Source: Propionibacterium sp.
GTDB taxonomy: Bacteria; Actinomycetota; Actinomycetes; Propionibacteriales; Propionibacteriaceae
Length of the DNA stretch: 64,000 bases
Direction: 5' to 3'
Assembly (NCBI GenBank): GCA_012517405.1
Contig: JAAYVB010000010.1
Span: 62,001 to 126,000, forward strand
This document shows, one piece after another, positions 37,101 through 45,638 of the stretch. Position 1 is the stretch's first letter. The number at the start of each line of letters is the position of its first letter. The notes under the pieces are model-generated. The model saw nothing but the letters and a program-made list of their open reading frames with translations. It had not been told where the DNA came from and did not search any database. Both the position numbers and the translations under genes were made by a program.

Positions 37101-38151
37101 CGTCCTGATCCGGGTCTATGTCGCCCTGCTCACCGGAGCGCGGGCGCTGTTCGAGCACTTTGGTGCCGCCGCCGACCCATACATGACTCTGGTGGGTTAC
37201 TTCAACTCGCTGCGCGAACTCGGTGGCATGAGGCGATTGGCCGAGGACGACGTGCAGACCCGTGCCTTCCGAGTCCAGATGAGCGACGTGAGCCGACCCG
37301 GCCTCGCCCAGCGGTCGGTCAACCAGGTGGACGAACTGACTTCCCGCGTGACGAGCAAGGAGATTCCGCAGAAGCTCGACCGACTCGAAATCCCGTTCAA
37401 GGCCCACTGGGCTCCGGACGAGACCCGCGCCTACGACATCATCTTGGCCACCAACATGCTGTCCGTCGGCGTCGATGTGAACCGTCTTGGCCTGATGGTC
37501 GTCAACGGCCAGCCCAAGAACACCGCGGAGTACATCCAAGCCACCAGCCGCGTGGGCCGCGCCTTCCCTGGCCTCGTGGTCACGGTCATGACCTGGAGCC
37601 GCCCACGCGACCTGTCGCACTACGAAACCTACGAGCACTACCACGCCACCTTCTACAAGCACGTCGAGGCGCAGTCCGTAACGCCGTTCGCCCCCCGAGC
37701 GCTCGACCGGGCGCTGACCGGGACGATGGTCAGCCTCTTGCGGCTCGACAACGACGACCTCAACCCCAACCTCGGAGCGCAAACCCTGGACAAGACGGGC
37801 AACCCAGAAGCGGCCCACGTCACCTCGATCGTCGAAGACCGGGCATGGAAAGCCAAGGACAAGGCGTCGCGCGACCTGGTGCGAGGCATGGCCCGTGACC
37901 GCATCGACCGCTGGGCCAAGGAAGCGGCAGTCGGCGGGCGACGCCTCGGCTACGAGACCGAGCGAGGCCAAGGCGATGTCGTGGCCCTGCTCAAGAAGCC
38001 CGGAGCTGCCCAGTGGGACGAGTTCACGGTCCCGATGTCGATGCGTGAAGTCGAGCCCGGTGTGCAGCTCGTGATGGACGCCTCGAAGCACTCCACGGAC
38101 TCGCACCCCTGGCGACCACGACCCATCCCGAAGAACGGAGGCCAGCCGTGA
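34177..38151 (+). CDS. drmA: DISARM helicase DrmA
   Basis: The start ATG has AGGAGGAG directly upstream, inside the end of drmMI. The 1,324-residue protein has a long N-terminal region and then a superfamily 2 helicase: P-loop FPTGGGK at about 622-628, box II DEFH at 875-878, and C-terminal ATNMLSVGVDVNRLG and QATSRVGR at about 1121-1128. A four-Cys zinc module (Cys742, Cys745, Cys770, Cys777) is inserted between motifs I and II. This layout is that of DrmA, one of the three core DISARM proteins. A GTGA overlap joins it to drmB. Confidence 0.9.
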   Translation: MSDYRSPSTEGDPMTAPKPDQAQASPPMTQNAWIAQVPDKGLRGFLISVERVVGDDAIQTGDGLLLVGGEPAEAVGIGRVYRARESITEITLYLDALHHAPESRPLADFGINEVELPDGTARIEWATFEEAAKALTGTSFGSLPILDGNTKEEKAYVRELLRLATIDDLLGPANGPREEIVGMSVRDRYLVGKLSPMSPTKGESEVLPFTEEEVADGETPGDLVPYANEDHISRDNVPASNPSEDEEEPEINASGSQTLVPSSMGLTFCVADDQESVEVAASWGQYVRAESETTGRRCWKRIPAGGIITVPLAEGPIPPRPVDHVSSSVVVQGTVSAPLGQGDRLVTLFLINTQVMPPQGQDQAWVFQPEIIVRDTEGRPVFRRRPVLQEQHDEERQSLEMIYRHRVEFATGHGVSVHATVDSENPELAIEVRTTVIPELEIQITEAPGAEAEDRAALRTLREAGSLDMAALADPEQLSDDDLLAALTVLVGDYEDWITENAATIASALQGFDAQAKDALDRCQQVLERLKEGLATLGNNPNAMRAFRFSNRAMASQRVRSIYARRRRQGDSVTAESLDVPKNRTWHPFQLAFLLLSVPALADPTHSDRTEPLTAFADLLWFPTGGGKTEAYLGVAAFTMGIRRLQGKLGGYDATRGLAVIMRYTLRLLTLQQFQRASTLICAMELLRKADPGTWGETPFTLGLWVGQKVTPNTTDESHEAIQKERDHQFGTGSTPAQLTSCPWCGSPINPGRDIVVANFPGVGRTFIYCSDKYGRCEFTKAQYADLGLPVVVVDDEIYRRPPSMLIATVDKFAMMAWRGQVRTLFGKATTECPRHGLLWPGSPCHGNHDASHAYPATRVKAITPLRPPDLIIQDEFHLISGPLGTMVGLYETAVDELSTWALDGKKVRPKVIASTATVRKAEEQVNNVFLRQVAIFPPHGLDVEDNFFSVQRSIEKQPGRLYLGICAPGSSRPAVLIRVYVALLTGARALFEHFGAAADPYMTLVGYFNSLRELGGMRRLAEDDVQTRAFRVQMSDVSRPGLAQRSVNQVDELTSRVTSKEIPQKLDRLEIPFKAHWAPDETRAYDIILATNMLSVGVDVNRLGLMVVNGQPKNTAEYIQATSRVGRAFPGLVVTVMTWSRPRDLSHYETYEHYHATFYKHVEAQSVTPFAPRALDRALTGTMVSLLRLDNDDLNPNLGAQTLDKTGNPEAAHVTSIVEDRAWKAKDKASRDLVRGMARDRIDRWAKEAAVGGRRLGYETERGQGDVVALLKKPGAAQWDEFTVPMSMREVEPGVQLVMDASKHSTDSHPWRPRPIPKNGGQP

Positions 38152-39989
38152 GCGCCAACAACTACGTCGTCGGCCAGGTCCGGCCTAGCCAAGTCCTGTG
38201 GGCCTACGGTCCAGGCTCCATCGTTGATCTGCCCAACCTCTCTGTCGTCACGATGGGGCTGAACAAGTGGGACCCCAACCGTTGTCCTCCGGTCGAGGAA
38301 GCCAGGCTCCTTGCTGCCGTCAAGCAAGCCCTCGGTCCCCAAGTCCAGCGGCTCAGGATTCCTCCCTTCCTCCTTGAGGAGCGAGTCGATCCGTTGTCCG
38401 CCGAAGGTCGGGTCGGGGTTCCTGTCAGGCCGTTCCCTCGGTGGCTGCGCTGCGTCAAGTGCGGCCTACTCGCCGAGTACGACTCGGGGCTCTTCGAGAT
38501 CAAGCCGAACCTGTACCGGCCCGAGCGGACCCACTTCTTGCACTCCAATTGCCCCAAAGGCAAGCACGCCGACGCGGTGCCCGCCCGTTTCCTCCTGGCG
38601 TGCCGCAACGGCCATCTTGACGACTTCCCGTGGCACTGGTTCGTCCACGGCGGCCTGCCCGGCTGCCGAGGCACGCTGAGGTTCTTTGAGCGAGGGGCCT
38701 CGCTCCAGACCGAGAACCTGTGGGTCAAGTGCGACACCTGTGACGCCGCACGATCCCTCGTCCACGCCTTTGGCAAGGACGCCAACGACAACCTGCCCGG
38801 CTGCCGAGGCAGGCACCCACACCTCGACTCCTACGAGGAATGCACCCAAGAGCCACGTACGATCCTGCTCGGCGCGACGAATAGCTGGTTCCCCATCACA
38901 CTGTCCGTCTTGGCCATCCCACTGGAGAAGAACCAACTCAGCCAACTCATTCTTGACGGCTGGCAGCACTTCATCGACGTGGACGATGAGGCCGAACTGC
39001 GGGGCATCGTCAAGACACTCGTCAAGACCAGTGCCCTGCCCGGCATCGACAAGTGGGACATCGCGACCATTTGGCAGGCCATCCAAGTCCGTAAGTCCGG
39101 TGAAGCCGCCGAGGTCGCCTCCGAGGGCGACATCAAGCAGCCGGAGTGGGAAGTCCTGACATCGGCCAATCCTCCCAAGGACTGGCCGCACTTCATGAGC
39201 ACGGTCACGGACCCGCCCGAAGGCTACGACCGGTGCGTCAAGCGAACCCTCCTGCTAGAACGATTGCGGGAAGTGAACGCACTCATCGGCTACACCCGAG
39301 TCGAAGCCCCCGAGGATAGTCCCGACCCCGCCGAACGCCCGCCCATGGCAGACCTGACACGCGGCACGGTCGGATGGGTACCCGCTAGCGAAGTCCACGG
39401 GGAAGGCATCTTTATCGAACTGAAGGAATCTGTCGTCCAAGCCTGGGAGAAGGGCGATGCCGTCGGTGAGCGAGACAAGTTGCTGTTCTCCGGTCACCAA
39501 GGCTGGAGGAACGCCCGGCACCTCAAACCGGATGTCGGTTTCCCGTCCGCCCGGTACGTCATGCTCCACACCCTGGCGCACCTCCTGATCCGAGAGTTTG
39601 CCCTTGAGTGCGGCTACAACGCCGCCAGCATCCGCGAGCGTGTCTACGCGAGTTCCGACAAGGACAACCCGATGGCGGGCATCGTGCTCTACACGGCGGC
39701 AGCCGACTCCGACGGCACCCTGGGCGGGCTCGTGGAACTAGGGAAGCCCGACTTCCTTGGTAGGCTCCTCGACCAGGCGTTGGAACGCGCCTCAGTCTGC
39801 TCGTCCGACCCCCTGTGCTCCGACCATGATCCGAGCAAGGACCGGTCGCTGCACTCGGCGGCCTGTCACTCCTGCACCTTCGTCTCGGAGACCTCCTGCG
39901 AACGCGGCAACCGATACCTGGATCGAGCGCTCATCGTGGAGACCCTGAAGGACAAGGACGCCGCGTTCTTCGCCGGGCAAGGAGCCTGA
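38148..39989 (+). CDS. drmB: DISARM core protein DrmB (DUF1998)
   Basis: The 613-residue protein begins NNYVVGQVRPSQVLWAYGPG, as DrmB proteins do. It has Cys pairs in the first half (RCVKCG; WVKCDTCDAARS) and ends in a DUF1998 domain with HTLAHLLIREFALECGY from about residue 474 and a Cys cluster from Cys551 (CSSDPLC, then CHSCTF). DrmB is the DUF1998 subunit that works with the DrmA helicase. All expected parts are present. The next gene follows after one base. Confidence 0.9.
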   Translation: MSANNYVVGQVRPSQVLWAYGPGSIVDLPNLSVVTMGLNKWDPNRCPPVEEARLLAAVKQALGPQVQRLRIPPFLLEERVDPLSAEGRVGVPVRPFPRWLRCVKCGLLAEYDSGLFEIKPNLYRPERTHFLHSNCPKGKHADAVPARFLLACRNGHLDDFPWHWFVHGGLPGCRGTLRFFERGASLQTENLWVKCDTCDAARSLVHAFGKDANDNLPGCRGRHPHLDSYEECTQEPRTILLGATNSWFPITLSVLAIPLEKNQLSQLILDGWQHFIDVDDEAELRGIVKTLVKTSALPGIDKWDIATIWQAIQVRKSGEAAEVASEGDIKQPEWEVLTSANPPKDWPHFMSTVTDPPEGYDRCVKRTLLLERLREVNALIGYTRVEAPEDSPDPAERPPMADLTRGTVGWVPASEVHGEGIFIELKESVVQAWEKGDAVGERDKLLFSGHQGWRNARHLKPDVGFPSARYVMLHTLAHLLIREFALECGYNAASIRERVYASSDKDNPMAGIVLYTAAADSDGTLGGLVELGKPDFLGRLLDQALERASVCSSDPLCSDHDPSKDRSLHSAACHSCTFVSETSCERGNRYLDRALIVETLKDKDAAFFAGQGA

Positions 39990-39990
39990 G

Positions 39991-40785
39991 ATGGACGAGC
40001 TGCTCGCCGTCATCGCCGAACTCGGCCTCGAATTGCACCCCGATCGGATTCGGGTCGTTGCTTCCAAGCTTGAGACCCTTGGCTCGGTCGAGCAATTCGG
40101 TCTGGTCAAGCCCGCGTTCGGCCCCAACGCTGACAAGGAGATGATTGCGCGCCTCGGCGAGGCCTGGCAGGGAACCGATGCCATGTCCCCACGGGATGTC
40201 GCGACAGCCCTTCGCGGGGCTTCTGCCACGGCGGTCGAGCAGGAGAACAGGGGCTCCGTGGAGTTGGCTTGGACCGGGCCATCTACAGGCCAGGTACCGA
40301 TCCGGCACACCGAGCAGGTGCTCCTACAAGTGATCGACGCCGCCAAGAACCGGCTCTTCCTGGTCAGCTTTGTGGCCTACCGGGTCGCGCCCATCGGGCA
40401 CGCACTCAACAACGCCGCCGGGCGCGGCGTTCAGATCGACGTGCTCTTGGAGTCGTCGTGTCGCCATGGCGGCAAGGTCGATCACGACTCCGCCGCCGCC
40501 ATGCAGAAGTTCGTGCCGTCCGCCAGACTCTTCGCCTGGTCGGACGAGGACAAGCAGGCCTCGGGCGGGTATCCCGGCGTGGTCCATGCTAAGTGCGCGG
40601 TGGCCGATGGCGAGATCGCCTTCATTACCAGCGCCAACCTGACCGCCGCCGCCATGGAGAATAATATGGAACTCGGAGTCCTGGTCAAGGGCGGCAATCT
40701 GCCGCACGAGCTCCATTCCCACCTCGACGCGCTGATCACAACTAGGACGATAGAACCCATTGAGCGCTCTATCGTGACCGGGTGA
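39991..40785 (+). CDS. drmC: DISARM phospholipase D-like protein DrmC
   Basis: The 264-residue protein has one HKD motif: His199, Lys201 and Asp206 in HAKCAVADGEIAFITSANLT, followed by the glutamate in NNMELGVL. One motif per chain is normal for dimeric PLD-family nucleases. The N-terminal 90 residues are helical. DrmC is the third core DISARM gene and a candidate nuclease; published work on DISARM reports that it is not always required. It sits between drmB and the HNH gene without gaps. Confidence 0.88.
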   Translation: MDELLAVIAELGLELHPDRIRVVASKLETLGSVEQFGLVKPAFGPNADKEMIARLGEAWQGTDAMSPRDVATALRGASATAVEQENRGSVELAWTGPSTGQVPIRHTEQVLLQVIDAAKNRLFLVSFVAYRVAPIGHALNNAAGRGVQIDVLLESSCRHGGKVDHDSAAAMQKFVPSARLFAWSDEDKQASGGYPGVVHAKCAVADGEIAFITSANLTAAAMENNMELGVLVKGGNLPHELHSHLDALITTRTIEPIERSIVTG

Positions 40786-40790
40786 TAGAA

Positions 40791-41534
40791 ATGTCAGAGC
40801 CTCGAATCAACTGGAGCCGGAACGAAGTAATTCTTGCCTGCGCGATTCTCGTGGACAACAATTGGGCGGCTATCCCGGCCACCGATGATCGAATAGTCGC
40901 TCTGTCTGAACTGCTCCAGCGATCACCTGAACACCCCGTGGAAAACCGGGGAGATAAATTCAGAAACGTGAACGGCGTTGCTCGGAAGATCGCGGATCTG
41001 CAGACTCACCACCCGCACTATCACGGTGTACCCACTCACGGCAGCAAGATAGACCTCGAAGTGCTGGCCGCTTTCATCAACGATGGTGCTGGCATGATCC
41101 GGCTGGCTCGGCGCATACGAGAGGAAACTGAGCACGGGCGACTAACGACAGCCCTCATCGCCGAGATCGCGGAGGACCCAGACATGGCCGCAGCGGAAGG
41201 CACGATCCTGATGGCTAGTCACATCGGGCGAGACCGCGACCCGAAACTCCGTCGCGCCAAGATCGCTCGGGCGAAAGCCAACGGCGGACAGCTAGCGTGC
41301 GAGGTGTGCGGCCTCAGCTTCGAAGACGTATATGGCGAACGGGGCCGTGACTACATTGAGGTCCACCACGTCACCCCCCTCCACGTATCTGGGGCCACCA
41401 CCACGCGGATGAGCGACCTGGCGCTGATCTGCGCTAACTGCCACCGCATGATTCACCGCGGTACGCAGTGGCTTACTCCAACGGAGTTGCGCGATATCGT
41501 GAACCGCCAACGAACGCACGCCGGTCAGCACTAA
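40791..41534 (+). CDS. HNH (McrA-like) endonuclease at the end of the DISARM operon
   Basis: Numbered from the ATG at 40791 (a GTG at 40782 overlapping drmC is possible), the 247-residue protein has an N-terminal domain with WSRNEVILACAILVDNNW and RNVNGVARKIADL, known from other HNH restriction-type proteins. The HNH core has zinc pairs Cys170/Cys173 and Cys214/Cys217, His192-His193 in YIEVHHVTPLHV, and an ANCHRMIH end. The residues look intact, so DNA cleavage is expected. HNH proteins of this layout include modification-dependent enzymes. Its position makes it a likely added effector of the operon. Confidence 0.8.
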   Translation: MSEPRINWSRNEVILACAILVDNNWAAIPATDDRIVALSELLQRSPEHPVENRGDKFRNVNGVARKIADLQTHHPHYHGVPTHGSKIDLEVLAAFINDGAGMIRLARRIREETEHGRLTTALIAEIAEDPDMAAAEGTILMASHIGRDRDPKLRRAKIARAKANGGQLACEVCGLSFEDVYGERGRDYIEVHHVTPLHVSGATTTRMSDLALICANCHRMIHRGTQWLTPTELRDIVNRQRTHAGQH

Positions 41535-41535
41535 C

Positions 41536-41547
41536 GCTCACTTGAGC
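41536..41547 (+). terminator. Short hairpin just after the DISARM operon
   Basis: GCTCACTTGAGC begins two bases after the HNH stop and forms a 5-bp stem with a tiny loop, followed by ATTTCG. It is a weak terminator at best, but it is the only such structure at the end of the 16-kb operon. Confidence 0.25.
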
Positions 41548-41738
41548 ATTTCGCGTGCAAATCTTGTCAGGCCATAGCCCAGGTACTTTCTGGCTTGTTT
41601 GGGAGGCTCTTCGCCCATCAGCGTTGGCCCAGCTGTTCCCTGCGAAGCCCTCTGACATCTGGGCTCGGCTCTCGCGGGGATAATCGGCTTGCCCTGCTCG
41701 GAGGACAGGATCAGACTCCGGCAACGCGCAATGACCAA
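41538..41738 (-). CDS. Possible 66-residue protein after the sigma factor gene
   Basis: A TTG at 41738, three bases after the sigma factor stop, opens a frame ending GEEPPKQARKYLGYGLTRFA and a few more residues. The C-terminus looks protein-like and the position suits a last operon gene. The rare start codon and lack of a family keep confidence low; it could also be a remnant. Confidence 0.3.
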   Translation of the reverse strand: MVIARCRSLILSSEQGKPIIPARAEPRCQRASQGTAGPTLMGEEPPKQARKYLGYGLTRFAREMLK

Positions 41739-41741
41739 CGT

Positions 41742-42674
41742 CTACGTAACTCGTCGGCAAAGCGGCTGTTTCACCTCGCCCGGGCGGGCCACTGGTAGGC
41801 TCGGCACGACGCGTTTGGCGGATACCTCCTCTGCGCCAGTAGCTTTCTGCCCCTCGCACAGCTGCTGTTCAAAATGCTTAATGAGCTGACCAAGATGAGC
41901 GTGACCGGACGCGACGTAGCTTTCCGCGAGTCTCCTCGGTACCCCCATAGCCTCACTGACTCCAGCAAGGCTATGTCGATCGCCAGCAAGACCGTGCAAT
42001 AGCTGAAGTGCGGTCCGCTCCGAGTCAGACAGCATGTTGAGGTATTTGGTCACGCTAGCGACGCCGACAGCGTCCATGGCTTGCTGGGTCTTGAAATCTG
42101 GAATCTCAAGTTCTCCGAGATCAAAACTACCGAGAGATGCAGGACGCCGATAGTCCGCATACTGCTGTACCCACTCCTCCGTCTTGCCGAGATGCTCGGC
42201 TACGGCTGATGAATCCGCCGGAAGACCAGCGGAAATCAGTCGTCCGGTTGTAGAGCGCACGAGTTCCCTGGCCCGCGCTTGATGCGCGTTGAGGTGAAAC
42301 TCACCGCCTCTGGTACACAGCAGACTCAGGATCGCTCCCTTGACCCGCGGGTAGGCGTAAACAGCCAGACTGCCTCGGTTCGGGTCGTATCGGTCAACTG
42401 CGTTTACGAGCGCCACCATGCCTTCCTGCACATAGTCCCCCGTGTGTTGGCCTCCTTCAACGGTGCGCTTCACTACTCCCCTGACCAGACCGGCGAATGC
42501 CTCCACAAGCGTGTTGCGTGCGGCCATCCCGTCAGCGACCAGCGTCTGCAACTGTTCTGGCGAGACGGCCTTAACCAGCGCCGCTGCCGCAGGATGGGTG
42601 GACGCGGCCGCAGCAACGACACCAAGGTCGCGCTGCGCACAAAGTTCGCGGATCTGCTCAACTGTCAGGGCCAT
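41742..42674 (-). CDS. Sigma-70 family RNA polymerase sigma factor of the ICE
   Basis: The 310-residue protein has a sigma region 2 (GDYVQEGMVALVNAVDRYDP, then YAYPRVKGAILSLL) and a region 4-like segment (LNMLSDSERTALQLLHGL followed by a helix-turn-helix). The N-terminal 60 residues are extra. I start at the ATG at 42674, which overlaps the preceding gene by 17 bases. Lying at the end of the conjugation operon, it may control transfer genes, a feed-forward arrangement if it acts on its own operon. That is inference. Confidence 0.75.
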   Translation of the reverse strand: MALTVEQIRELCAQRDLGVVAAAASTHPAAAALVKAVSPEQLQTLVADGMAARNTLVEAFAGLVRGVVKRTVEGGQHTGDYVQEGMVALVNAVDRYDPNRGSLAVYAYPRVKGAILSLLCTRGGEFHLNAHQARARELVRSTTGRLISAGLPADSSAVAEHLGKTEEWVQQYADYRRPASLGSFDLGELEIPDFKTQQAMDAVGVASVTKYLNMLSDSERTALQLLHGLAGDRHSLAGVSEAMGVPRRLAESYVASGHAHLGQLIKHFEQQLCEGQKATGAEEVSAKRVVPSLPVARPGEVKQPLCRRVT

Positions 42675-43308
42675 CTGCAATCTCACCAGTCTCGGTGTCG
42701 ACCAGCATCCCGTCAATCAGCTGGAAACACGGACGCGCGACAGGCTGAGTCAGCCTCGCCGAGGAAGCGGCCCCGCCTACCGATGCAATGTCGTCTGCGA
42801 ACAGAGCTTTGCGATCAGCAACGGCGGACCCAGCCTCGTAGCGGATATTCCGGGCGCAGCCCGGTGCACTCAAGTGACCACCCTCGCAGAAGCCGCGACA
42901 GCGGGCCTTCATCCGCTCCACGAACGATGGCAGGCAGTAGCGATGCCATTCCTCCAACGCGTCTGACGTGAACGCCAACCCTGCCCGGCGACGCTGATCG
43001 GCAACAACTCCGAGCTCGTGAACCAGGTGAGGATGCGATGGCCAGCATGGCGGTATCAGATCACTGGTTTCCCACATGTATTCGCGATTGAGCCAACCGG
43101 CGACGGCGTCCAGCCACTGCCACACCTCGGCACGCAATGCTGGCATTGTGATCGTCGCCAGATCCCACGGCCGAGGCAACAGATTGAGCGGCCCGAGGTC
43201 AATCACCTCCGAGGGTCGCTTGGCGACTTGGGCACGAAACAGATGGTCGTAGGCGCTCATCATCCGCTCCCCTATCTCGGGGAACGGAGCGGCTAATACA
43301 CCACTCAT
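42658..43308 (-). CDS. 216-residue protein between coupling ATPase and sigma factor
   Basis: The central region (VWQWLDAVAGWLNREYMWE, IPPCWPSHPHLVHELG, then HRYCLPSFVERM) with conserved Trp, Cys and His resembles DUF4913-type proteins found beside actinobacterial conjugation genes. A CRGFCEGGH cluster follows. It overlaps the coupling ATPase gene by four bases. Function unknown; probably a transfer accessory protein. Confidence 0.6.
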   Translation of the reverse strand: MSGVLAAPFPEIGERMMSAYDHLFRAQVAKRPSEVIDLGPLNLLPRPWDLATITMPALRAEVWQWLDAVAGWLNREYMWETSDLIPPCWPSHPHLVHELGVVADQRRRAGLAFTSDALEEWHRYCLPSFVERMKARCRGFCEGGHLSAPGCARNIRYEAGSAVADRKALFADDIASVGGAASSARLTQPVARPCFQLIDGMLVDTETGEIADGPDS

Positions 43309-45338
43309 GCTGGCGTCCCCTCGGGCTCGGTCGTCTTGATCAAGCCGAGTCGACGCGCCTCGGCAAGGGCAGCCGCTCGCCGCTGTTCCGCGCTGAGCTT
43401 GGTCGACTGCACTCCGCTCAATCTCTCCCGCGCAGCTGCTTGTTCCGCTCTAAGGGCCTTCCCACGTTTGCCGTCGATGCAACGGGCCAGCTCTGCGATG
43501 ATCGGCTTGCCGTTTTCTGCGACGACGAGGGCATGGCGTTCCTCGAGCTCGCGGATCATCTCTGGCCTAAGGACAGGAATATCCTCGCCGCTAACGTTGC
43601 GTCCGGCCATCTGACCTGTCTGCCAAGTCGTTCTGGACACCCGGACGGTGCCCGCCAGTTCAGAGATCTCTTTGTTGAAGCTGACGTCTTTGGACCCCCC
43701 GAACACCACGAGGACGTTGGTCAGCCCGAACAAGGCACGGGCGTCCTGCTCACCGAGGATCGAGGCGAGCTGCCGCCAAGTTTGCGCCGCGTAGATGAAC
43801 GACAGCCCAAGTGCACGCTCGTTTGCCATACGTGTGCGCAAGGTCGGCAGTGGCGCGGTAGACGGCAACTCGTCCAACACCGACACCATCGGTGGGCACA
43901 ACCGGCCGTATGGCGATTGGTTCGCGAGTTCCAAGGCCGTATCCAGAACGTGTTCGGTGAGAGCGGTCATCAACGGTGACGCCGACGCGTACGGGTCTTC
44001 GCGACCAAGCAGATACATGGTGCCGTTCGCTTGGATAAGGTCAGCGATGTCGGTGGCAGGATTGTCGGCGCTGGGGACGCAGCGTTGCCGGATGTCGGCC
44101 TGAAAGAATAAGGCCAGTGTTTGTTGGACGGTGGTGATGGTGTTCCCGGCGGTCCTATCGTCGCCGTGGAGAGCGCCATGCAGCAAGCCGTACCAGAATC
44201 GCTCGGCGTGAGGGTGCTCCCGCAAGATCTCGCTCGGGTCGCTCGTCTTCAGTGGGTTGGCAACCCATTGCAGAACGTCATCCAGCGTGCGTCCAGTCAG
44301 TGCTGCAGCGTGAAAATACGCCTGCACAACTTTGGCAGCCTCGGCGGCGTAGAAGCGGGCTGCATCATCGCCGTGCGCGGCTGAGCCGGCTTTCACTGTT
44401 CCAGCCGTGAATGCCTTCGCTCGCCGCTCAGCGATCATCGGATCAACACAACCGACGATTGGATCCCACACCATCGCAGGCAGCCCCGGCGCCAGGCCGA
44501 ACGGATCAAGGACCGCAATAGGCCCCTTTCTACTGCGCGCGGTGATGCTCAGCAATAAGTCGTCCGCCTTGGTCAAGGTGACCAACGCCGCGCCAGGTGC
44601 CCCGAGCAGAGCTGGCGTAAGTAGGTCCAGAGTCTTTCCGGAGCCCTGTGGGCCGATCACTCCAGCAGTGCGATCCCATGGGCACCACAACTCACCCGCG
44701 CTCGGATGCTTGGCCTTGCCTATGCGCCACCCGACGTCTGTTGGATAGGATCTTCGACTCTGGCGCGTCAGCCGCTTGGGCCATCCGAGTTTCACGCCCT
44801 CGGCGCGGTTGCTCCTGGCGAGCAGCTCAATCGCCGAGCGGAGCTGGGTTGTTGGTCTCCGCTCTTTGATGGCGCGATGCGTCTGATTGGGCCGCGCAGC
44901 ACACAGGTCGCGCCTGATGATCCTCCGATCCTTGCGAAGACGTCGTACGCCGAGCAGGCGACCGACCTCTCTGGGGGCAGCCAAGCCCTTCAGTGTCAAC
45001 GGTCCCCATCGACGCGACACCCAGATCAACCCGACTGTGCAGCCAGCGATCAGAGCCAACTCGATGAACACGATTGAGATCGCCAGTGCCGAGACGGGGA
45101 CGTTCACCGATCCGGCCAGGCCGGCTGAAGCATCCCCCGTCAGGATTGGCCAAGCTGAGCTGAACAGAGCGTCACGCTCAGTGATCCGGAGCCCTTGCCC
45201 GCTGACAAGGCAAGCCAACGATCGACCGAGGTGAATCCCCAGCAGCACGATCACGCCGAAGCCGAACGCGCCTGCGGCCGCCGGTTCCCAGGTCCATGGA
45301 TAAGGATCACGACGATTCTGTTGCACGGCTGCCTCCAT
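43305..45338 (-). CDS. Type IV coupling protein (VirD4/TraG-like ATPase)
   Basis: The 677-residue protein has two N-terminal membrane spans (residues about 20-40 and 85-107), then a RecA-like domain with P-loop GPQGSGKT at 229-236, box B VSVLDELPSTAPLPTL and the downstream FIYAAQTWRQL. It would link the relaxase-DNA complex to the secretion channel. It lies downstream of an inserted cargo block, separated from the rest of the conjugation operon, so its promoter must be local or read through from elsewhere. Confidence 0.88.
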   Translation of the reverse strand: MEAAVQQNRRDPYPWTWEPAAAGAFGFGVIVLLGIHLGRSLACLVSGQGLRITERDALFSSAWPILTGDASAGLAGSVNVPVSALAISIVFIELALIAGCTVGLIWVSRRWGPLTLKGLAAPREVGRLLGVRRLRKDRRIIRRDLCAARPNQTHRAIKERRPTTQLRSAIELLARSNRAEGVKLGWPKRLTRQSRRSYPTDVGWRIGKAKHPSAGELWCPWDRTAGVIGPQGSGKTLDLLTPALLGAPGAALVTLTKADDLLLSITARSRKGPIAVLDPFGLAPGLPAMVWDPIVGCVDPMIAERRAKAFTAGTVKAGSAAHGDDAARFYAAEAAKVVQAYFHAAALTGRTLDDVLQWVANPLKTSDPSEILREHPHAERFWYGLLHGALHGDDRTAGNTITTVQQTLALFFQADIRQRCVPSADNPATDIADLIQANGTMYLLGREDPYASASPLMTALTEHVLDTALELANQSPYGRLCPPMVSVLDELPSTAPLPTLRTRMANERALGLSFIYAAQTWRQLASILGEQDARALFGLTNVLVVFGGSKDVSFNKEISELAGTVRVSRTTWQTGQMAGRNVSGEDIPVLRPEMIRELEERHALVVAENGKPIIAELARCIDGKRGKALRAEQAAARERLSGVQSTKLSAEQRRAAALAEARRLGLIKTTEPEGTPA

Positions 45339-45380
45339 TGGTGGTTCTACAACAACAGGGCGAGCAGTGAGGTCTTCCCG

Positions 45381-45638
45381 CTAGTGTCGTGCGTCTGGAT
45401 CTCTTTGATGAGTGACGTGGGGGAGGATTTCGTCTGCGATCTCGGTCCAGGTGAAGGGTGGCAGCGTTCGTTCCAGTCTTCGACGAACTTCGGACGCTAC
45501 TGCGCGGCTCGTCCTCCAGCCCGGTGACCCGTGAGCGGCGAACCGGTCACGCCACTTGATCACCGTCGGGCACGAGACCCCCAGCCGGCTGCGTCGGCGA
45601 TCCCCCGCCCCGACCAGCACGATCCATGCCCGTTCCAC
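45381..45638 (-). pseudogene. IS630-type transposase fragment
   Basis: The frame contains RRSRLGVSCPTVIKWRDRFAAHG, the helix-turn-helix of IS630-family transposases, and ERTLPPFTWTEIADEIL further on. About 85 of the usual 340-plus residues remain and the DDE part is missing. It marks the left edge of the cargo block inserted in the conjugation operon. Confidence 0.6.

Noticed and set aside
35776..38106. 776-codon minus-strand frame opposite drmA
   Set aside because: Antisense of the DrmA helicase, whose motifs I can place residue by residue; the frame is open only because of GC-rich third positions.
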